Shown here: one piece after another, positions 51,845 through 63,832 of the stretch
Numbering within the stretch: the stretch's first letter is position 1
Layout: every line of letters begins with the position of its first letter
Origin: Brenneria goodwinii
Lineage (GTDB): Bacteria > Pseudomonadota > Gammaproteobacteria > Enterobacterales > Enterobacteriaceae
Length of the DNA stretch: 64,000 nucleotides
Assembly (NCBI RefSeq): GCF_002291445.1
Contig: NZ_CP014137.1
Coordinates: 1,984,001 to 2,048,000 of the forward strand
Reading direction: 5' to 3'
The notes under the pieces: model-generated
The model's input: the letters and a program-made list of their open reading frames with translations, nothing else
What the model was told of the DNA's origin: nothing
Databases searched by the model: none
Translations under genes and position numbers: made by a program

Positions 51845-52414
51845 TTAAACCACTCTGGCATAGTGAAAAGGCGATGCGTCTTGATTATCGACATCCTGAA
51901 TGGCGACCGGTAATAATCTGTCGTGCATGATTTTTATCGCATCCCCGAGAATCATCTTTTTCGCATTGAGATCGAGTTGCTCTTGGGCCAGCAGACACAG
52001 GCTGGCCTTATCACCGGCTTCCGCAACCAGAAAATATGCCGAGTCATGATTCCCGGTTAATTGCACCTGAACGATATCGCCCGTCTGCGGAGCAAACATA
52101 TTACCGGCGGGCTGCTGCACGAAATGCCAGCTTTTGGGCATCAGCGGTTTAAGAAAACGGCTGGCCACCAGCGCATTCAATATTAATTCACCCTGCAGAT
52201 CGCGGCTCAATGCCATCTTCTGGCATTTTTCGTTGTAGGTAAAAAACAGCGCCGCGTCATCAACACAGAATGCGCATTCATTAAAAGCATCCGGCGTGAG
52301 CATTTTGGATGGGAAACGAGAACGGAATAACATGCCGTTGGCAAGATCCAACATCAGCCGATCATGTTCAGCATCAAAATACCAGCGCCAGCTATCGTCA
52401 GGTTTTAACTTCAT
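51845..52414 (-). CDS. zapC: Cell division protein ZapC
   Basis: The 189-residue protein binds FtsZ and bundles its filaments at midcell. It matches E. coli ZapC (YcbW) in [22 protein letters not shown] (split by a few changes), [28 protein letters not shown] and [12 protein letters not shown]. It is convergent with ycbX, 8 bases apart, and lies downstream of pyrD, as in E. coli. It is about nine residues longer than the E. coli protein. Confidence 0.93.
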   Translation of the reverse strand: MKLKPDDSWRWYFDAEHDRLMLDLANGMLFRSRFPSKMLTPDAFNECAFCVDDAALFFTYNEKCQKMALSRDLQGELILNALVASRFLKPLMPKSWHFVQQPAGNMFAPQTGDIVQVQLTGNHDSAYFLVAEAGDKASLCLLAQEQLDLNAKKMILGDAIKIMHDRLLPVAIQDVDNQDASPFHYARVV

Positions 52415-52534
52415 ATTATTTACCCTTCGCCTTTTGTTACACCAATATCGGAAATGGCTGATTGCAGAATCCCTGCAATAAAAAACCGGCAGGTGTTGAT
52501 AGTTTATTTATTGACTGGGTAAAATATAGACTAG

Positions 52535-52559
52535 CCGGGGGAATAAATAAACCCCCCGG
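52535..52559 (-). terminator. Terminator of pyrD
   Basis: A 7-bp GC stem (ccggggg with cccccgg) around an 11-base AT loop lies about 24 bases past the pyrD stop. Confidence 0.6.
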
Positions 52560-52582
52560 ATATAAATGAATGCACGAAATGA

Positions 52583-53593
52583 TTAGATATGTGTAACGAT
52601 ATCTTTAATCAGACGCGGACCGCGGAAAATAAAGCCTGAATATATCTGAATCAACGTAGCGCCTGCGTCCAGTTTTTCGCGCGCGGCAATCAAAGAATCA
52701 ATCCCGCCGACGCCGATAATCGGCAAACGCCCGGCTAATTCCTGGGATAGTCGACGAATAATTTCCGTACTCTGCAGTTGCAAAGGACGGCCGCTTAATC
52801 CTCCGGTCTGCCCGCAGTGATTTAATCCCTGGATCAGTTTTCTATCGAGCGTAGTATTAGTTGCAATGACCCCATCAATATTATGACGTACCAGGCTATC
52901 CGCTATTTGGATCAATTCTTCCTCAGAAAGATCCGGCGCGATCTTTACCGCCACCGGTACATATTTCTGATATTTCTCATTTAACTCTGCCTGTTTATTC
53001 TTTATCGACAGTAAAAGATCGTCCAACGCCTCACCATATTGCAGACTGCGCAATCCTGGCGTATTGGGCGAAGAGATATTTATTGCGATATAACCCGCAT
53101 GGGAATAGATCTTATCCATGCAGATCAGATAATCCTCTTTCCCCTGTTCGACCGGCGTATCTTTATTTTTTCCGATATTAATCCCCAATACGCCGCCAAA
53201 ACGTGATTTCTTCACATTCTCGACCAGATAATCGACGCCTCGATTATTAAATCCCATCCGATTAATCAATCCTTCCGCTTCAACAATACGGAATAATCTC
53301 GGCTTATCATTTCCTGGTTGCGGACGAGGCGTAACGGTTCCCACTTCAATGAAGCCAAATCCCATTGCGCCCAGCGCATCAATACAGTCGCCGTCTTTAT
53401 CAAGTCCGGCGGCCAGACCCAGCGGATTTTTAAATGACAGCCCCATACAGTTAACGGGTTTGGTAGGAACAGATTGACGGACGAGAAATTCAAAAGGGGT
53501 ATGGGTAATACGGCGTAATTGTTGGAAGGTCAGCTCATGTGCCCGTTCCGGATCGAACTGAAACAGGGCTTTCCTGATAAAGGGATAGAACAT
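52583..53593 (-). CDS. pyrD: Dihydroorotate dehydrogenase (quinone), class 2
   Basis: The 336-residue membrane-associated flavoenzyme oxidises dihydroorotate to orotate, passing electrons to quinone. The N-terminal amphipathic helix ([21 protein letters not shown]), the FMN-site segments [10 protein letters not shown] and NRMGFNNRG, and the catalytic-serine region [12 protein letters not shown] are intact. The length equals E. coli PyrD. AGGAG lies 7 bases before the ATG. Confidence 0.97.
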   Translation of the reverse strand: MFYPFIRKALFQFDPERAHELTFQQLRRITHTPFEFLVRQSVPTKPVNCMGLSFKNPLGLAAGLDKDGDCIDALGAMGFGFIEVGTVTPRPQPGNDKPRLFRIVEAEGLINRMGFNNRGVDYLVENVKKSRFGGVLGINIGKNKDTPVEQGKEDYLICMDKIYSHAGYIAINISSPNTPGLRSLQYGEALDDLLLSIKNKQAELNEKYQKYVPVAVKIAPDLSEEELIQIADSLVRHNIDGVIATNTTLDRKLIQGLNHCGQTGGLSGRPLQLQSTEIIRRLSQELAGRLPIIGVGGIDSLIAAREKLDAGATLIQIYSGFIFRGPRLIKDIVTHI

Positions 53594-54122
53594 ATTGTCT
53601 CCTGAGATCCCAATCGCAAATGAATAAAGTCAGAATACCGTTGAGAACGGTAGCCTCTTTTTAGGATGATGTCCCCTTCTTTTATTATAAGAAGGATTGT
53701 TTATCTGATTCACGGATTTTTCGGTTTTCTTTGGACCGAATGATAATTTATTAAATATTCCTTGATATTTAACCATGATTTATGATATAGGACTGCATTT
53801 TTGTTTGTAGCGATAACCTGCGCATACCCATATGAAAAACACATGACAGCCTCCGCACAAACCCCAAGCGTAAGCGTAAACAACGGCTTGGCAGTAGCTT
53901 AGCTACTACATAATATAATTCGTTTTTTATAAAAATTATCAAAATTACTGGCTAAAAAAATAAAAAAAATGGCTTAATATAATATAAATTTACTTTATTA
54001 AAAAATAAAAATCCGCGTAACATCATGAAAGTTAGCTAAATTTTTATTCTTGGGATTATTAATAAAATCATCTTTATGGTAAAAATACCGCGCTTACATT
54101 TTGTAAAAGGAAAATACTAAAG
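53594..54122. other. AT-rich island upstream of traT
   Basis: The 529-bp spacer has no gene. It holds a hairpin near 53673-53695 (ccttctt with aagaagg) and a short palindrome agtagcttagctact around 53893. From about 53920 to 54110 it becomes very AT-rich, with runs of A and T. Such sequence is typical of H-NS-bound foreign DNA and probably carries the traT promoter. Confidence 0.45.
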
Positions 54123-54863
54123 ATGAACAAACATAGAATTAAAAAAATTGCTTTAATAGGGATCGTTGCTTCTTCTCTGGTCTTATCTGGATGTGGAGCC
54201 ATGAGCACAGCAATAAAAAAAAGAAACCTTGAAGTCAAAACTCAAATGAGTGAAACGATCTGGTTAGATCCGTCAAATGAAAAGACCGTGTATTTACAGA
54301 TCAAAAATACCTCAGATAAAGATATGGGTACATTACAAGGCAAAATCGCACATGATGTTCAGGCCAAAGGGTACATCATTGTGTCCTCCCCCGACGATGC
54401 TTACTACTGGATCCAAGCTAATGTGTTAAAAGCGGATAAGATGGATCTCCGCGATGCACAACGATTTTTGAGCCAAGGATATGAAGGTGCGGCGCTGGGA
54501 GCAGCACTAGGCGCGGGCATTACCGCATATAACAGCAACTCTTCCGGCGCTGCGCTTGGCGTTGGTTTAGCTGCAGGTCTAATCGGTATGGCTGCTGATG
54601 CAATGATTGAGGACGTGAACTATTCAATGATTACTGATGTTCAAATTTCTGAAAAAACTAAAACATCCGTAACGACAGATAATATCGCGGCCTTACGACA
54701 AGGCACGTCAGGCGCAAAAATTCAGACAAGCATCGAGAAAGGTAATCAGCATAGATATCAGACTCGCGTTGTGTCTAATGCCAATAAAGTCAATCTGAAG
54801 TTTGAAGAAGCCAAACCTATTCTGGAAGAACAATTGGCCAAGTCCATCGCAAACATTTTCTAA
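54123..54863 (+). CDS. traT: TraT-like outer-membrane lipoprotein (complement resistance/surface exclusion)
   Basis: The 246-residue lipoprotein (lipobox LSGCGAM) matches plasmid F TraT along its whole length, including [34 protein letters not shown], the glycine-rich membrane stretch [19 protein letters not shown] and [17 protein letters not shown]. On F-like plasmids TraT blocks entry of like plasmids and confers serum resistance. Here it stands alone between pyrD and pepN, with no other transfer genes and an AT-rich upstream region. This points to acquisition by transfer followed by domestication; the present role is unknown. Confidence 0.93.
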   Translation: MNKHRIKKIALIGIVASSLVLSGCGAMSTAIKKRNLEVKTQMSETIWLDPSNEKTVYLQIKNTSDKDMGTLQGKIAHDVQAKGYIIVSSPDDAYYWIQANVLKADKMDLRDAQRFLSQGYEGAALGAALGAGITAYNSNSSGAALGVGLAAGLIGMAADAMIEDVNYSMITDVQISEKTKTSVTTDNIAALRQGTSGAKIQTSIEKGNQHRYQTRVVSNANKVNLKFEEAKPILEEQLAKSIANIF

Positions 54864-54965
54864 ATTTTTACCGGGCTACTGCAAAGAAAAGACAGCAGTG
54901 GCCCAATTTATTTTCCATAACCGCTGCTAATTCAACACGCTTTATCGTTTGAAACGCATCAGCAA

Positions 54966-55004
54966 AAGCTACACACAGCAACACAATCATGCAGTGTGTA
55001 GCTT
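54966..55004. terminator. Inverted repeat between traT and pepN
   Basis: An 11-bp perfect stem (aagctacacac with gtgtgtagctt) around a 17-base loop lies between the convergent genes, just past the pepN stop. It probably ends transcription on one or both strands. Confidence 0.55.
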
Positions 55005-55014
55005 ATTCCACACC

Positions 55015-57630
55015 TTAGTCCTGCAACGCCTTGCCGATTTTCTCAAACAGATCGCCGGATAAATTATCCAATGTTTTCAACTGTTCCAGCGCCTGACGCA
55101 TTAGCGCCTGACGCTTTGCGTCATAGCGTTTTAAACGGATTAATGGCTCGATCAGGCGAGCGGCGACCTGCGGATTGCGCGTATTGAGATCGGTAAGAAC
55201 CTCGGTCAGGAAACAATAGCCGCTGCCATCTTCCGCATGAAAGGCGGATGGATTGGATGCGGTAAACGCGCCTATCAGCGAACGCAGACGGTTTGGGTTA
55301 TTCAAGCTGAACGAGCGGTGTTGCAGCAGCCCGCGAACCCGTTCAAGCACATCCGCTGCCGGACTGGTGGCCTGCAAGGTAAACCATTTATCCATAACCA
55401 GACCATCCTGATGCCAGCGATCGTCAAAACTGGCCAACAGCGCATCGCGCCCCGGCAACTGCGCGCTCACTGCCGCAGACAGGGCAGCCAGCGAATCAGT
55501 CATGTTATCTGCCCGCTGGTATTGCGTGGAGACCAGTTTGTCTGCCTGGGCTTCATCGCCGAACGCCAGATAGTACAGACACACATTACGCAACGCGCGT
55601 TTACCGATATCTTCATGCTCGATACGATATTGCGACAGTTGGTTGTTACGATAAACCGCCAGCCACTCGTCAGCCATCTCTTTCGCCATCGCGCGAACCA
55701 GGCCGTCACGCACGGCCGCAATGGCCACAGGATCGATGGTCTCAAACAATTCGGCGATTTCATTTTCGCTCGGCAACGTCAGGATCTGCGATGCCAGCAT
55801 GGGATCCAGATTCTCATCCAACAAAATAGCGCGGAATGCATCAACCACATGCATAGGCAGCGAAAGCGACTGTTTTTGCTGATAACGGGCCACATTCAGG
55901 CGAATGTAATTTGCCAGCAGGCTTTGCGCCGCATCCCAACGGGAAAACGCATTGCTGGCATGACGCATCAGGAACGTCAGTTGATCGTCGCTCCAGGCAT
56001 AATTCAGTTTTACCGGTGCGGAAAACTCGCGAAGTAGAGAAGGAACCGGTTGGCATGGCACCCGATCAAAAATAAAGGTTTGTTCCGCCTCGGTAACATT
56101 TAACACCGAAGACAACATCTCGCCGTTTCTCTGCAATGGGATCGCCTGCCCGAGCTGATCATACAGCTCGATATCCAGCGGAATATGCAGCGGCAGTTTA
56201 GCCTGTTTATCCGCCCCTACCGGCGTCATTTGACTGACGACCAGTTTGTATTGCTGGGATTGAGCGTCATAATCATCGCGGATAGTCAGCACCGGTGTTC
56301 CTGACTGACTGTACCAGCGGCGGAACTGGGTCAGATCCACGCCGGAAGCGTCTTCCATCGCCTGAACAAAATCATCACAGGTCGCCGCGCTGCCGTCATG
56401 GCGCTCGAAATAGAGCCGCATGCCTGCCTGGAACTTTTCTTCGCCTAACAAGGTATGCATCATGCGGATCACTTCCGATCCTTTTTCGTACACGGTCAGC
56501 GTATAGAAGTTATTCATTTCTATAACCTGATCGGGACGAATCGGGTGTGACATCGGGCTGGCGTCTTCGGCAAACTGCGCCCCGCGCATCACCCGGACAT
56601 TATCAATCCGATTGACCGCGCGCGAACCCAGATCGGAGCTGAACTCCTGATCGCGGAAAACCGTCAGCCCCTCTTTCAGACTAAGCTGGAACCAGTCGCG
56701 GCAGGTCACGCGGTTACCGGTCCAGTTATGGAAATATTCGTGGCCAATCACCGCTTCAATATTCAGGTAATCTTTATCGGTCGCGGTTTCGGCCTTCGCC
56801 AGCACATATTTGGAGTTGAAAACGTTCAGCCCCTTGTTTTCCATCGCGCCCATGTTGAAGAAGTCCACCGCAACAATCATGTAGATGTCGAGGTCGTACT
56901 CCAGCCCAAAGCGGGTTTCATCCCATTTCATGGCATTTTTCAATGACGCCATCGCCCAAGCGGCACGATCCAGATTGCCACGGTCAACATACAGCTCAAG
57001 CGCCACATCACGGCCGGATCGGGTGGTAAAACGATCCCGCAGTACATCAAAATCGCCCGCAACCAACGCAAACAGATAGCAGGGCTTCGGGAACGGATCC
57101 TGCCATTCGATCCAGTGACGGCCATCATCCAGATCGCCCTGAGCGACACGGTTGCCGTTGGAAAGCAGATATGGGTAGCGCGATTTGTCCGCGGTGATAC
57201 GCGTGGTAAATTTCGCCAGCACGTCCGGACGATCAAGATAATAGGTAATATGGCGGAAACCTTCCGCCTCACACTGCGTACACAGCGCTTCGCCAGACTG
57301 ATACAACCCTTCCAGCGCGCTATTGGCCGCCGGGTTGATTTCTGTTTCAATACTCAACGTAAACTCAGCCGGTAACTGCGTCAGCAGCAGCCCATCATCC
57401 CGTTGCTGATAATGCGACCATGACGAGCCGTCAACACTCAGACTCACCAGCTTCAGGCCTTCGCCGTCCAACTTTAACGGCGCGCCCTGCTCGCCTTGCA
57501 GCACCACCTGACTCACGGCTGTTACCTTGGTTTTCTCCGCATCCAACTCGAAATTCAGCGCAATGTCTGTAATGCGGTAATCCGGCGCACGGTAATCATG
57601 GCGATATTTCACTTGTGGCTGTTGATTCAT
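55015..57630 (-). CDS. pepN: Aminopeptidase N
   Basis: The 871-residue M1 zinc aminopeptidase is the main broad-specificity aminopeptidase in the cytoplasm. The substrate motif GAMENKG (about residue 261) and zinc motif HEYFHNW (about 297) with the downstream glutamate in KEGLTVFRDQEF are intact. It aligns with E. coli PepN throughout. It is divergent from pncB, as in E. coli. Confidence 0.97.
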   Translation of the reverse strand: MNQQPQVKYRHDYRAPDYRITDIALNFELDAEKTKVTAVSQVVLQGEQGAPLKLDGEGLKLVSLSVDGSSWSHYQQRDDGLLLTQLPAEFTLSIETEINPAANSALEGLYQSGEALCTQCEAEGFRHITYYLDRPDVLAKFTTRITADKSRYPYLLSNGNRVAQGDLDDGRHWIEWQDPFPKPCYLFALVAGDFDVLRDRFTTRSGRDVALELYVDRGNLDRAAWAMASLKNAMKWDETRFGLEYDLDIYMIVAVDFFNMGAMENKGLNVFNSKYVLAKAETATDKDYLNIEAVIGHEYFHNWTGNRVTCRDWFQLSLKEGLTVFRDQEFSSDLGSRAVNRIDNVRVMRGAQFAEDASPMSHPIRPDQVIEMNNFYTLTVYEKGSEVIRMMHTLLGEEKFQAGMRLYFERHDGSAATCDDFVQAMEDASGVDLTQFRRWYSQSGTPVLTIRDDYDAQSQQYKLVVSQMTPVGADKQAKLPLHIPLDIELYDQLGQAIPLQRNGEMLSSVLNVTEAEQTFIFDRVPCQPVPSLLREFSAPVKLNYAWSDDQLTFLMRHASNAFSRWDAAQSLLANYIRLNVARYQQKQSLSLPMHVVDAFRAILLDENLDPMLASQILTLPSENEIAELFETIDPVAIAAVRDGLVRAMAKEMADEWLAVYRNNQLSQYRIEHEDIGKRALRNVCLYYLAFGDEAQADKLVSTQYQRADNMTDSLAALSAAVSAQLPGRDALLASFDDRWHQDGLVMDKWFTLQATSPAADVLERVRGLLQHRSFSLNNPNRLRSLIGAFTASNPSAFHAEDGSGYCFLTEVLTDLNTRNPQVAARLIEPLIRLKRYDAKRQALMRQALEQLKTLDNLSGDLFEKIGKALQD

Positions 57631-57863
57631 ATAAAGTTTTCACCTCGTCATAAGCTTCAGAAACTCAGTCTATGCCTGTTACGTCAATGTTACCACGACA
57701 AAATAATAAGAATAATAATCCCGCCAGAGCACGTTTGAATCTCGCGTTAAGTGCCCCAATATGTTGTGATGAGGTAATATTTTAATAAGCAGGGTATACT
57801 GATCGAACCTTGCCGATTGTCCCGACAGTGGACGCGCGTTTAACGAGGATGCTGTAACGCATT

Positions 57864-59069
57864 ATGACTTTACACACTTCCCCGATTCTAACGTCATTAC
57901 TGGATACCGACGCCTATAAACTGCATATGCAACAGGCGGTGTATCATCATTATTATGATGTCGATGTAGCGGCTGAGTTCCGCTGCCGCAGTGATGAACT
58001 GTTAGGAATCTATGCTGAAGAGATAACCGAGCAGGTTGCTCTTATGCGGTTCTTGGCCCTGAGCGACGAAGAATACCGCTATCTTTCTTCCCTGCCTTTC
58101 TTTAAGCAGGATTATCTGGACTGGCTGCGTAAGTTTCGTTTCGATCCGCAGCAGGTCAGTATTGAAAATCATCACGGCAGACTGGATATTCGTATCGCCG
58201 GGCCGTGGCGCGAAGTTATTTTATGGGAAGTCCCCTTGCTGGCGGTAATTAGCGAGGTGGTTCATCGCAACCGGTCGCCCCAGGTTGAACTCTCTCAGGC
58301 GATTGATCAGCTGCATAAAACGCTTGAGCACTTCCGTACAATCAGCGCGGATGTCGATATCAGCCATTTCAAACTGATGGATTTCGGCACCCGCCGCCGT
58401 TTCTCACGCGACGTGCAGCAAGCGATCGTCAGTACGTTGCAGGCCGAGTTCCCTTATTTAATCGGCACCAGCAACTATGATTTGGCGCGACGTTTAAAAT
58501 TGGCGCCCGTTGGCACTCAGGCTCACGAATGGTTCCAGGCCCATCAGCGAATCAGCCAGGAGCTTGCCAACAGCCAACGCGCCGCGTTACAGATGTGGTT
58601 GTACGAATACCCCGATCAGTTAGGTATCGCGCTGACAGACTGCATTACCATGGACGCCTTTTTACGCGACTTCGACTATTCGTTCGCCAACTCTTATCAG
58701 GGACTGCGGCATGACTCTGGCGATCCTATCGACTGGGGTGAAAAGGCCATCGCCCATTATCACCGTTTGGATATCGATCCGCTAAGCAAGACGCTGGTGT
58801 TCTCTGATAATTTGAACCTCGACAAATCCCTGAGCATCTACCGCCACTTCTGGCAACGGGTCAATCTGGTGTTTGGTATAGGAACGCGGCTCACATGTGA
58901 TATTCCGGGCGTTAATCCATTGAATATCGTTATTAAGCTAGTGGAGTGCAATGGCAAACCCGTGGCGAAACTTTCCGACAGCCCCGGCAAAACCATTTGT
59001 CAGGATCAGGCTTTCGTCTCTGAACTGCGTAAGGCTTTTGACCTGCCGCGCGTCAGAAAAGCCAGTTGA
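57864..59069 (+). CDS. pncB: Nicotinate phosphoribosyltransferase
   Basis: The 401-residue enzyme makes nicotinate mononucleotide from nicotinate and PRPP with ATP, in the NAD salvage pathway. It begins with the family segment [18 protein letters not shown] and contains the FGTRRRFS and SNYDLARRL regions and the [14 protein letters not shown] active-site stretch. The length matches E. coli PncB (400). It is followed by a 380-bp spacer and asnS. Confidence 0.96.
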   Translation: MTLHTSPILTSLLDTDAYKLHMQQAVYHHYYDVDVAAEFRCRSDELLGIYAEEITEQVALMRFLALSDEEYRYLSSLPFFKQDYLDWLRKFRFDPQQVSIENHHGRLDIRIAGPWREVILWEVPLLAVISEVVHRNRSPQVELSQAIDQLHKTLEHFRTISADVDISHFKLMDFGTRRRFSRDVQQAIVSTLQAEFPYLIGTSNYDLARRLKLAPVGTQAHEWFQAHQRISQELANSQRAALQMWLYEYPDQLGIALTDCITMDAFLRDFDYSFANSYQGLRHDSGDPIDWGEKAIAHYHRLDIDPLSKTLVFSDNLNLDKSLSIYRHFWQRVNLVFGIGTRLTCDIPGVNPLNIVIKLVECNGKPVAKLSDSPGKTICQDQAFVSELRKAFDLPRVRKAS

Positions 59070-59449
59070 GCGCCGCTTATTCTCTCCCGATTGACTAATC
59101 TTTGACCCACTCTTGCCGGAATGCATAAAACTTATGTCATTCCGGCGATTTCTGCTTGTGTCCTGCCTAACGGCAAGTAACATAGCAAAACCCCAATATT
59201 CAAGGTTGCTGGCAAACATTAGTCTGCCGCTCGCTTATCTAATTATTGTGGCGTTATGTTCAGACTCATCGTTGTCATTCCCGCTCAGGCGGGAGTCTGC
59301 CCGCACCGACGACTCGGTGCCGCATTCGCGAGTATGACGGCAGGAATAACGGGCAATACGTCACGGCGATTGCGGAATAATGCGCGTCTGCCAACTATCG
59401 CATTGGGACTGTTACGTTTTTAAACCCTATTAATTGAAGAGAGAATTTT
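59070..59449. other. Spacer between pncB and asnS containing repeat copy 4
   Basis: No gene is visible. The main structure is the palindromic repeat at 59274-59354. The asnS promoter must lie in the last 90 bases but is not obvious. Confidence 0.4.
59274..59354. repeat. Dispersed palindromic repeat, copy 4
   Basis: The element begins gtcattcccgctcaggcggg, has a central hairpin (gcaccgacgactcggtgc), ends in agtatgacgg and is followed by caggaataacggg, the tail also seen behind copy 2. Confidence 0.6.
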
Positions 59450-60850
<1,401 letters not shown>

Positions 60851-60890
60851 ATAAAAATTTAATATAAGTAAAACAAATATGTAGAAAAGG

Positions 60891-60918
60891 AGGGCCGAGA
60901 AATTCGGCTCTTTTTTTT
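60891..60918 (+). terminator. Terminator of asnS
   Basis: A GC stem (agggccga with tcggctct, one G-T pair) and a 5-base loop are followed directly by eight Ts. Confidence 0.85.
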
Positions 60919-60951
60919 AAACTTAGAGATCTCTCACAAAGTTCCCTATTT

Positions 60952-60991
60952 TTTACATTTTGAAATACAATATTTCCATTTGTTACCCGAT
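60952..60991 (+). promoter_or_regulatory. Putative OmpR-binding sites upstream of ompF
   Basis: Two adjacent 20-bp segments (tttacattttgaaatacaat and atttccatttgttacccgat) occupy the place of the F1 and F2 OmpR boxes of E. coli ompF, roughly 80-100 bases before the conserved start of transcription. They share the T-rich, ac/aaac-spaced pattern. Assignment is by position and weak similarity. Confidence 0.45.
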
Positions 60992-61052
60992 TACGAAGTT
61001 AGTATCATTTTCGGAGTGGATTAACAGGCCGGTGAATGGAAAACTGCGTTCA

Positions 61053-61145
61053 GACACAGGAAGACACCAAACTTTCAGGAATAGTTCCGTAAGAAATTAT
61101 TTATGGCAGTGGCAGGTGTCTTATATAACACCAATGAGGGTAATA
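61053..61145 (+). promoter_or_regulatory. Conserved ompF 5' leader
   Basis: From agacaca at 61053 the leader tracks that of E. coli ompF in several blocks: gacaccaaact, atagttccgtaa, ggcagtggcaggtgtc and gagggtaata before the start. In E. coli the last block pairs with the antisense RNA MicF. The retention suggests the same post-transcriptional control; micF itself is not in the window. Confidence 0.6.
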
Positions 61146-62243
61146 ATGATGAAGCGCAATATTCTTGCAGTGGTAATCCCGGCTCTGTTAGCAGCTGGTG
61201 CAGCAAATGCAGCAGAAATCTACAATAAAGACGGCAACAAGCTGGATTTAACCGGTCGCGTACATGCCGGTTATACGTTCAACGGTGGCGATACTGCGAA
61301 TGACGATAACACCTATGCTCGTCTGGGCTTCAAAGGTGAAACTCAAATCGCAGACCAACTGACCGGTTATGGCCGCTTCGAATATCAGTTTGACGGTAGC
61401 ACATCAGAAGACAATCAGACTGGTCGCGATGACAAAACTCGTTTCGCGTTTGCCGGTCTGAAATATGGTGATTTCGGTTCTTTCGACTACGGTCGTAACT
61501 ACGGTATCACCTACGACACTCTGGCCTGGACCGACGTGCTGCCGGAAAACGGCGGTGATTCCGGTGTTGCCGACACCCTGGCGGGTCGTACCGGTAATGC
61601 CGCTACCTATCGTAACAGCAATTTCTTCGGTCTGGTTGATGGCCTGAAATTCGGTCTGCAATATGTTGCTAAAGACGAGAATGCTTCTGGTAATCTTTCT
61701 CGCAGCCACGGCGATGCCTGGGGCACGTCTCTGTCCTATGAATCCGAAATCGGCATTGGTGTTATTGCGTCTTACGCTGCCTATGACCGTCTGAATACTC
61801 AGCGTACAGGTAATGCGGTTGGCGCTGGCGCCATCGGTGGTCAAAATGCAGATATCTGGGCGACCGGTCTGAAATATGACGCCAACAATATCTATTTGGC
61901 TGCAACCTATGGTCAAGCCCGTAACTTCTACAACATCAATAGTGCCAACGGTATCGCTGATGAGAGCAAGATCTTTGAAGTTGTTGCCCAGTATAACTTC
62001 GACTTCGGTCTGACTCCGACTCTGGCCTATGTCTCCAGAAAAGACAAAGTTGATAGCCCGACAGCCACTAACACTGGCCGTAACGACTATGCGGTTAAAT
62101 ACGCAAGTGTTGGCGCGACCTATGCCTTTAACAAGAACTTCTCCACTTACGCTGAATACGATATCAGCCTGATTGATAGCGATAACGCTTACGGCATTAA
62201 TGATGACGACATCGTTAACGTTGGTGTGATTTACCAGTTCTAA
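61146..62243 (+). CDS. ompF: OmpF-type general porin
   Basis: The 365-residue precursor has a signal peptide ([22 protein letters not shown], cut before [10 protein letters not shown]) and forms a 16-stranded trimeric porin in the outer membrane. Porin hallmarks are [30 protein letters not shown], the constriction loop [23 protein letters not shown] and the C-terminal phenylalanine (GVIYQF). It occupies the asnS-ompF-aspC slot of E. coli, with a conserved leader. The frame extends upstream to 60960, but the two ATGs at 61146 and 61149 follow a GAGGG site. Confidence 0.95.
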   Translation: MMKRNILAVVIPALLAAGAANAAEIYNKDGNKLDLTGRVHAGYTFNGGDTANDDNTYARLGFKGETQIADQLTGYGRFEYQFDGSTSEDNQTGRDDKTRFAFAGLKYGDFGSFDYGRNYGITYDTLAWTDVLPENGGDSGVADTLAGRTGNAATYRNSNFFGLVDGLKFGLQYVAKDENASGNLSRSHGDAWGTSLSYESEIGIGVIASYAAYDRLNTQRTGNAVGAGAIGGQNADIWATGLKYDANNIYLAATYGQARNFYNINSANGIADESKIFEVVAQYNFDFGLTPTLAYVSRKDKVDSPTATNTGRNDYAVKYASVGATYAFNKNFSTYAEYDISLIDSDNAYGINDDDIVNVGVIYQF

Positions 62244-62290
62244 GTTTGGCAATGCAGCTGTAGCGATTTGATCGCTCTTCTCGCATAAGG

Positions 62291-62314
62291 AAAGCAGCGC
62301 TTCGGCGCTGCTTT
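62291..62314 (+). terminator. Terminator of ompF
   Basis: A 10-bp stem (aaagcagcgc with gcgctgcttt) closed by a stable ttcg tetraloop and followed by a T-run. Confidence 0.9.
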
Positions 62315-62541
62315 TTATTTTATGACGATACACGCACTGACAAGGACGACGGGTGTATATATATGAACAGATTCCCTATAACGGCCCTCTCTCTTCAAGA
62401 CCATCTTTATTCTTGCCCGCAAATGTAACGTCCCCTGATTATTTCCCTTTATTTTAACCCAGGCGGTTGGCAAAGCCTTTTACTGGCGGTAATCTGAGAA
62501 ACCGTGCTTAACCCCTCTGTATGCAATGGAATATATAATCA

Positions 62542-63732
62542 ATGTTTGAAAATATCTCTGCCGCACCCGCCGATCCTATACTCGGACTGTCCGATCTTTT
62601 CCGCGCGGATGAGCGTCCGCATAAGATCAATCTGGGAATTGGCGTTTATAAAGATGAAACCGGTAAAACGCCGGTATTAACCAGCGTCAAAAAAGCAGAA
62701 CAATTTCTGCTAGAAAATGAAACCACCAAAAACTATCTGAGCATTGACGGCCTGCCGGCATTCGGTCTATGCACCCAAGAACTGCTGTTTGGTAAAGAAA
62801 ACAGTATCATTGCCGACAAACGCGCCCGCACAGCACAAACACCGGGCGGTACCGGTGGCCTGCGCGTTGCCGCCGATTTTCTGGCTAAACAGACCAGCGC
62901 CAAGCGCATTTGGATAAGTAACCCAAGCTGGCCGAATCACAAGAACGTTTTCTCCAACGCTGGCCTGGAAGTCTGTGAATACAGTTACTATGACGCGGCC
63001 AATCACTCACTAGACTTTAATGGCCTGTTAAGCAGCCTAGCTGCGGCTCAGGCTGGCGATGTGGTTCTGTTCCACGGCTGCTGTCATAATCCTACAGGGA
63101 TCGATCCTACGGCCGAACAGTGGTCGCAGCTCGCTGAGCTTTCTGTAGAAAAAGGTTGGTTGCCGCTATTTGATTTCGCCTATCAGGGTTTTGCCCGTGG
63201 ACTGGAAGAAGACGCGGAAGGCCTGCGTATCTTTGCTGAAAAACATAAAGAGCTGATTGTTTGCAGTTCTTACTCCAAAAACTTCGGCTTATACAATGAA
63301 CGTGTAGGCGCCTGTACGCTGGTTGCCGCCGATGCCGCCACCGCCGATAAAATTTTCAGCCAGGTGAAAGCGGTTATTCGCGCAAACTACTCTAACCCGC
63401 CGTCACACGGCGCTGCCGTCGTTGCCACCATTCTATCCAATGATGCTCTGAGAGCCATCTGGGAGCAGGAGTTGACGGCAATGCGCGAACGTATCCAACG
63501 TATGCGCCAGCTGTTTGTTAATACGTTGCAGGAGAAAGGCGCCAAACAGGATTTCTCTTTCATTATTAACCAAAACGGCATGTTCTCATTCAGTGGCCTG
63601 ACGAAAGAGCAGGTTCTGCGTTTACGTGACGAATTCGGCGTTTATGCCGTTAACTCCGGTCGTATTAACGTGGCCGGCATGACGCCGGAAAATATGGCTC
63701 CGCTGTGTGAAGCCATTGTCGCCGTGCTATAA
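62542..63732 (+). CDS. aspC: Aspartate aminotransferase
   Basis: The 396-residue PLP enzyme interconverts aspartate and 2-oxoglutarate with oxaloacetate and glutamate, and can also act on aromatic amino acids. The start [20 protein letters not shown], the NPTGIDPT loop and the PLP-lysine region [14 protein letters not shown] match E. coli AspC, with equal length. It follows ompF, as in E. coli, and is ended by a strong hairpin. Confidence 0.97.
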   Translation: MFENISAAPADPILGLSDLFRADERPHKINLGIGVYKDETGKTPVLTSVKKAEQFLLENETTKNYLSIDGLPAFGLCTQELLFGKENSIIADKRARTAQTPGGTGGLRVAADFLAKQTSAKRIWISNPSWPNHKNVFSNAGLEVCEYSYYDAANHSLDFNGLLSSLAAAQAGDVVLFHGCCHNPTGIDPTAEQWSQLAELSVEKGWLPLFDFAYQGFARGLEEDAEGLRIFAEKHKELIVCSSYSKNFGLYNERVGACTLVAADAATADKIFSQVKAVIRANYSNPPSHGAAVVATILSNDALRAIWEQELTAMRERIQRMRQLFVNTLQEKGAKQDFSFIINQNGMFSFSGLTKEQVLRLRDEFGVYAVNSGRINVAGMTPENMAPLCEAIVAVL

Positions 63733-63755
63733 CGCATTCATACGCATATAATTCT

Positions 63756-63779
63756 AAAGCCAGCCCTGCGGCTGGCTTT
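63756..63779. terminator. Terminator between aspC and the convergent right-edge gene
   Basis: A 10-bp stem (aaagccagcc with ggctggcttt) with a 4-base loop lies 24 bases past the aspC stop. On the minus strand it also lies downstream of the right-edge gene. Confidence 0.75.
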
Positions 63780-63832
63780 ATCATTTCAAGCATTCGGCGT
63801 CTGTTCTGACGTGTACCGTTCCCTCCGGCTAT

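Noticed and set aside
61404..62333. 309-residue minus-strand ORF antisense to ompF
   Set aside because: It is the complement of a biased, highly expressed porin gene and has no domain features or ribosome binding site.
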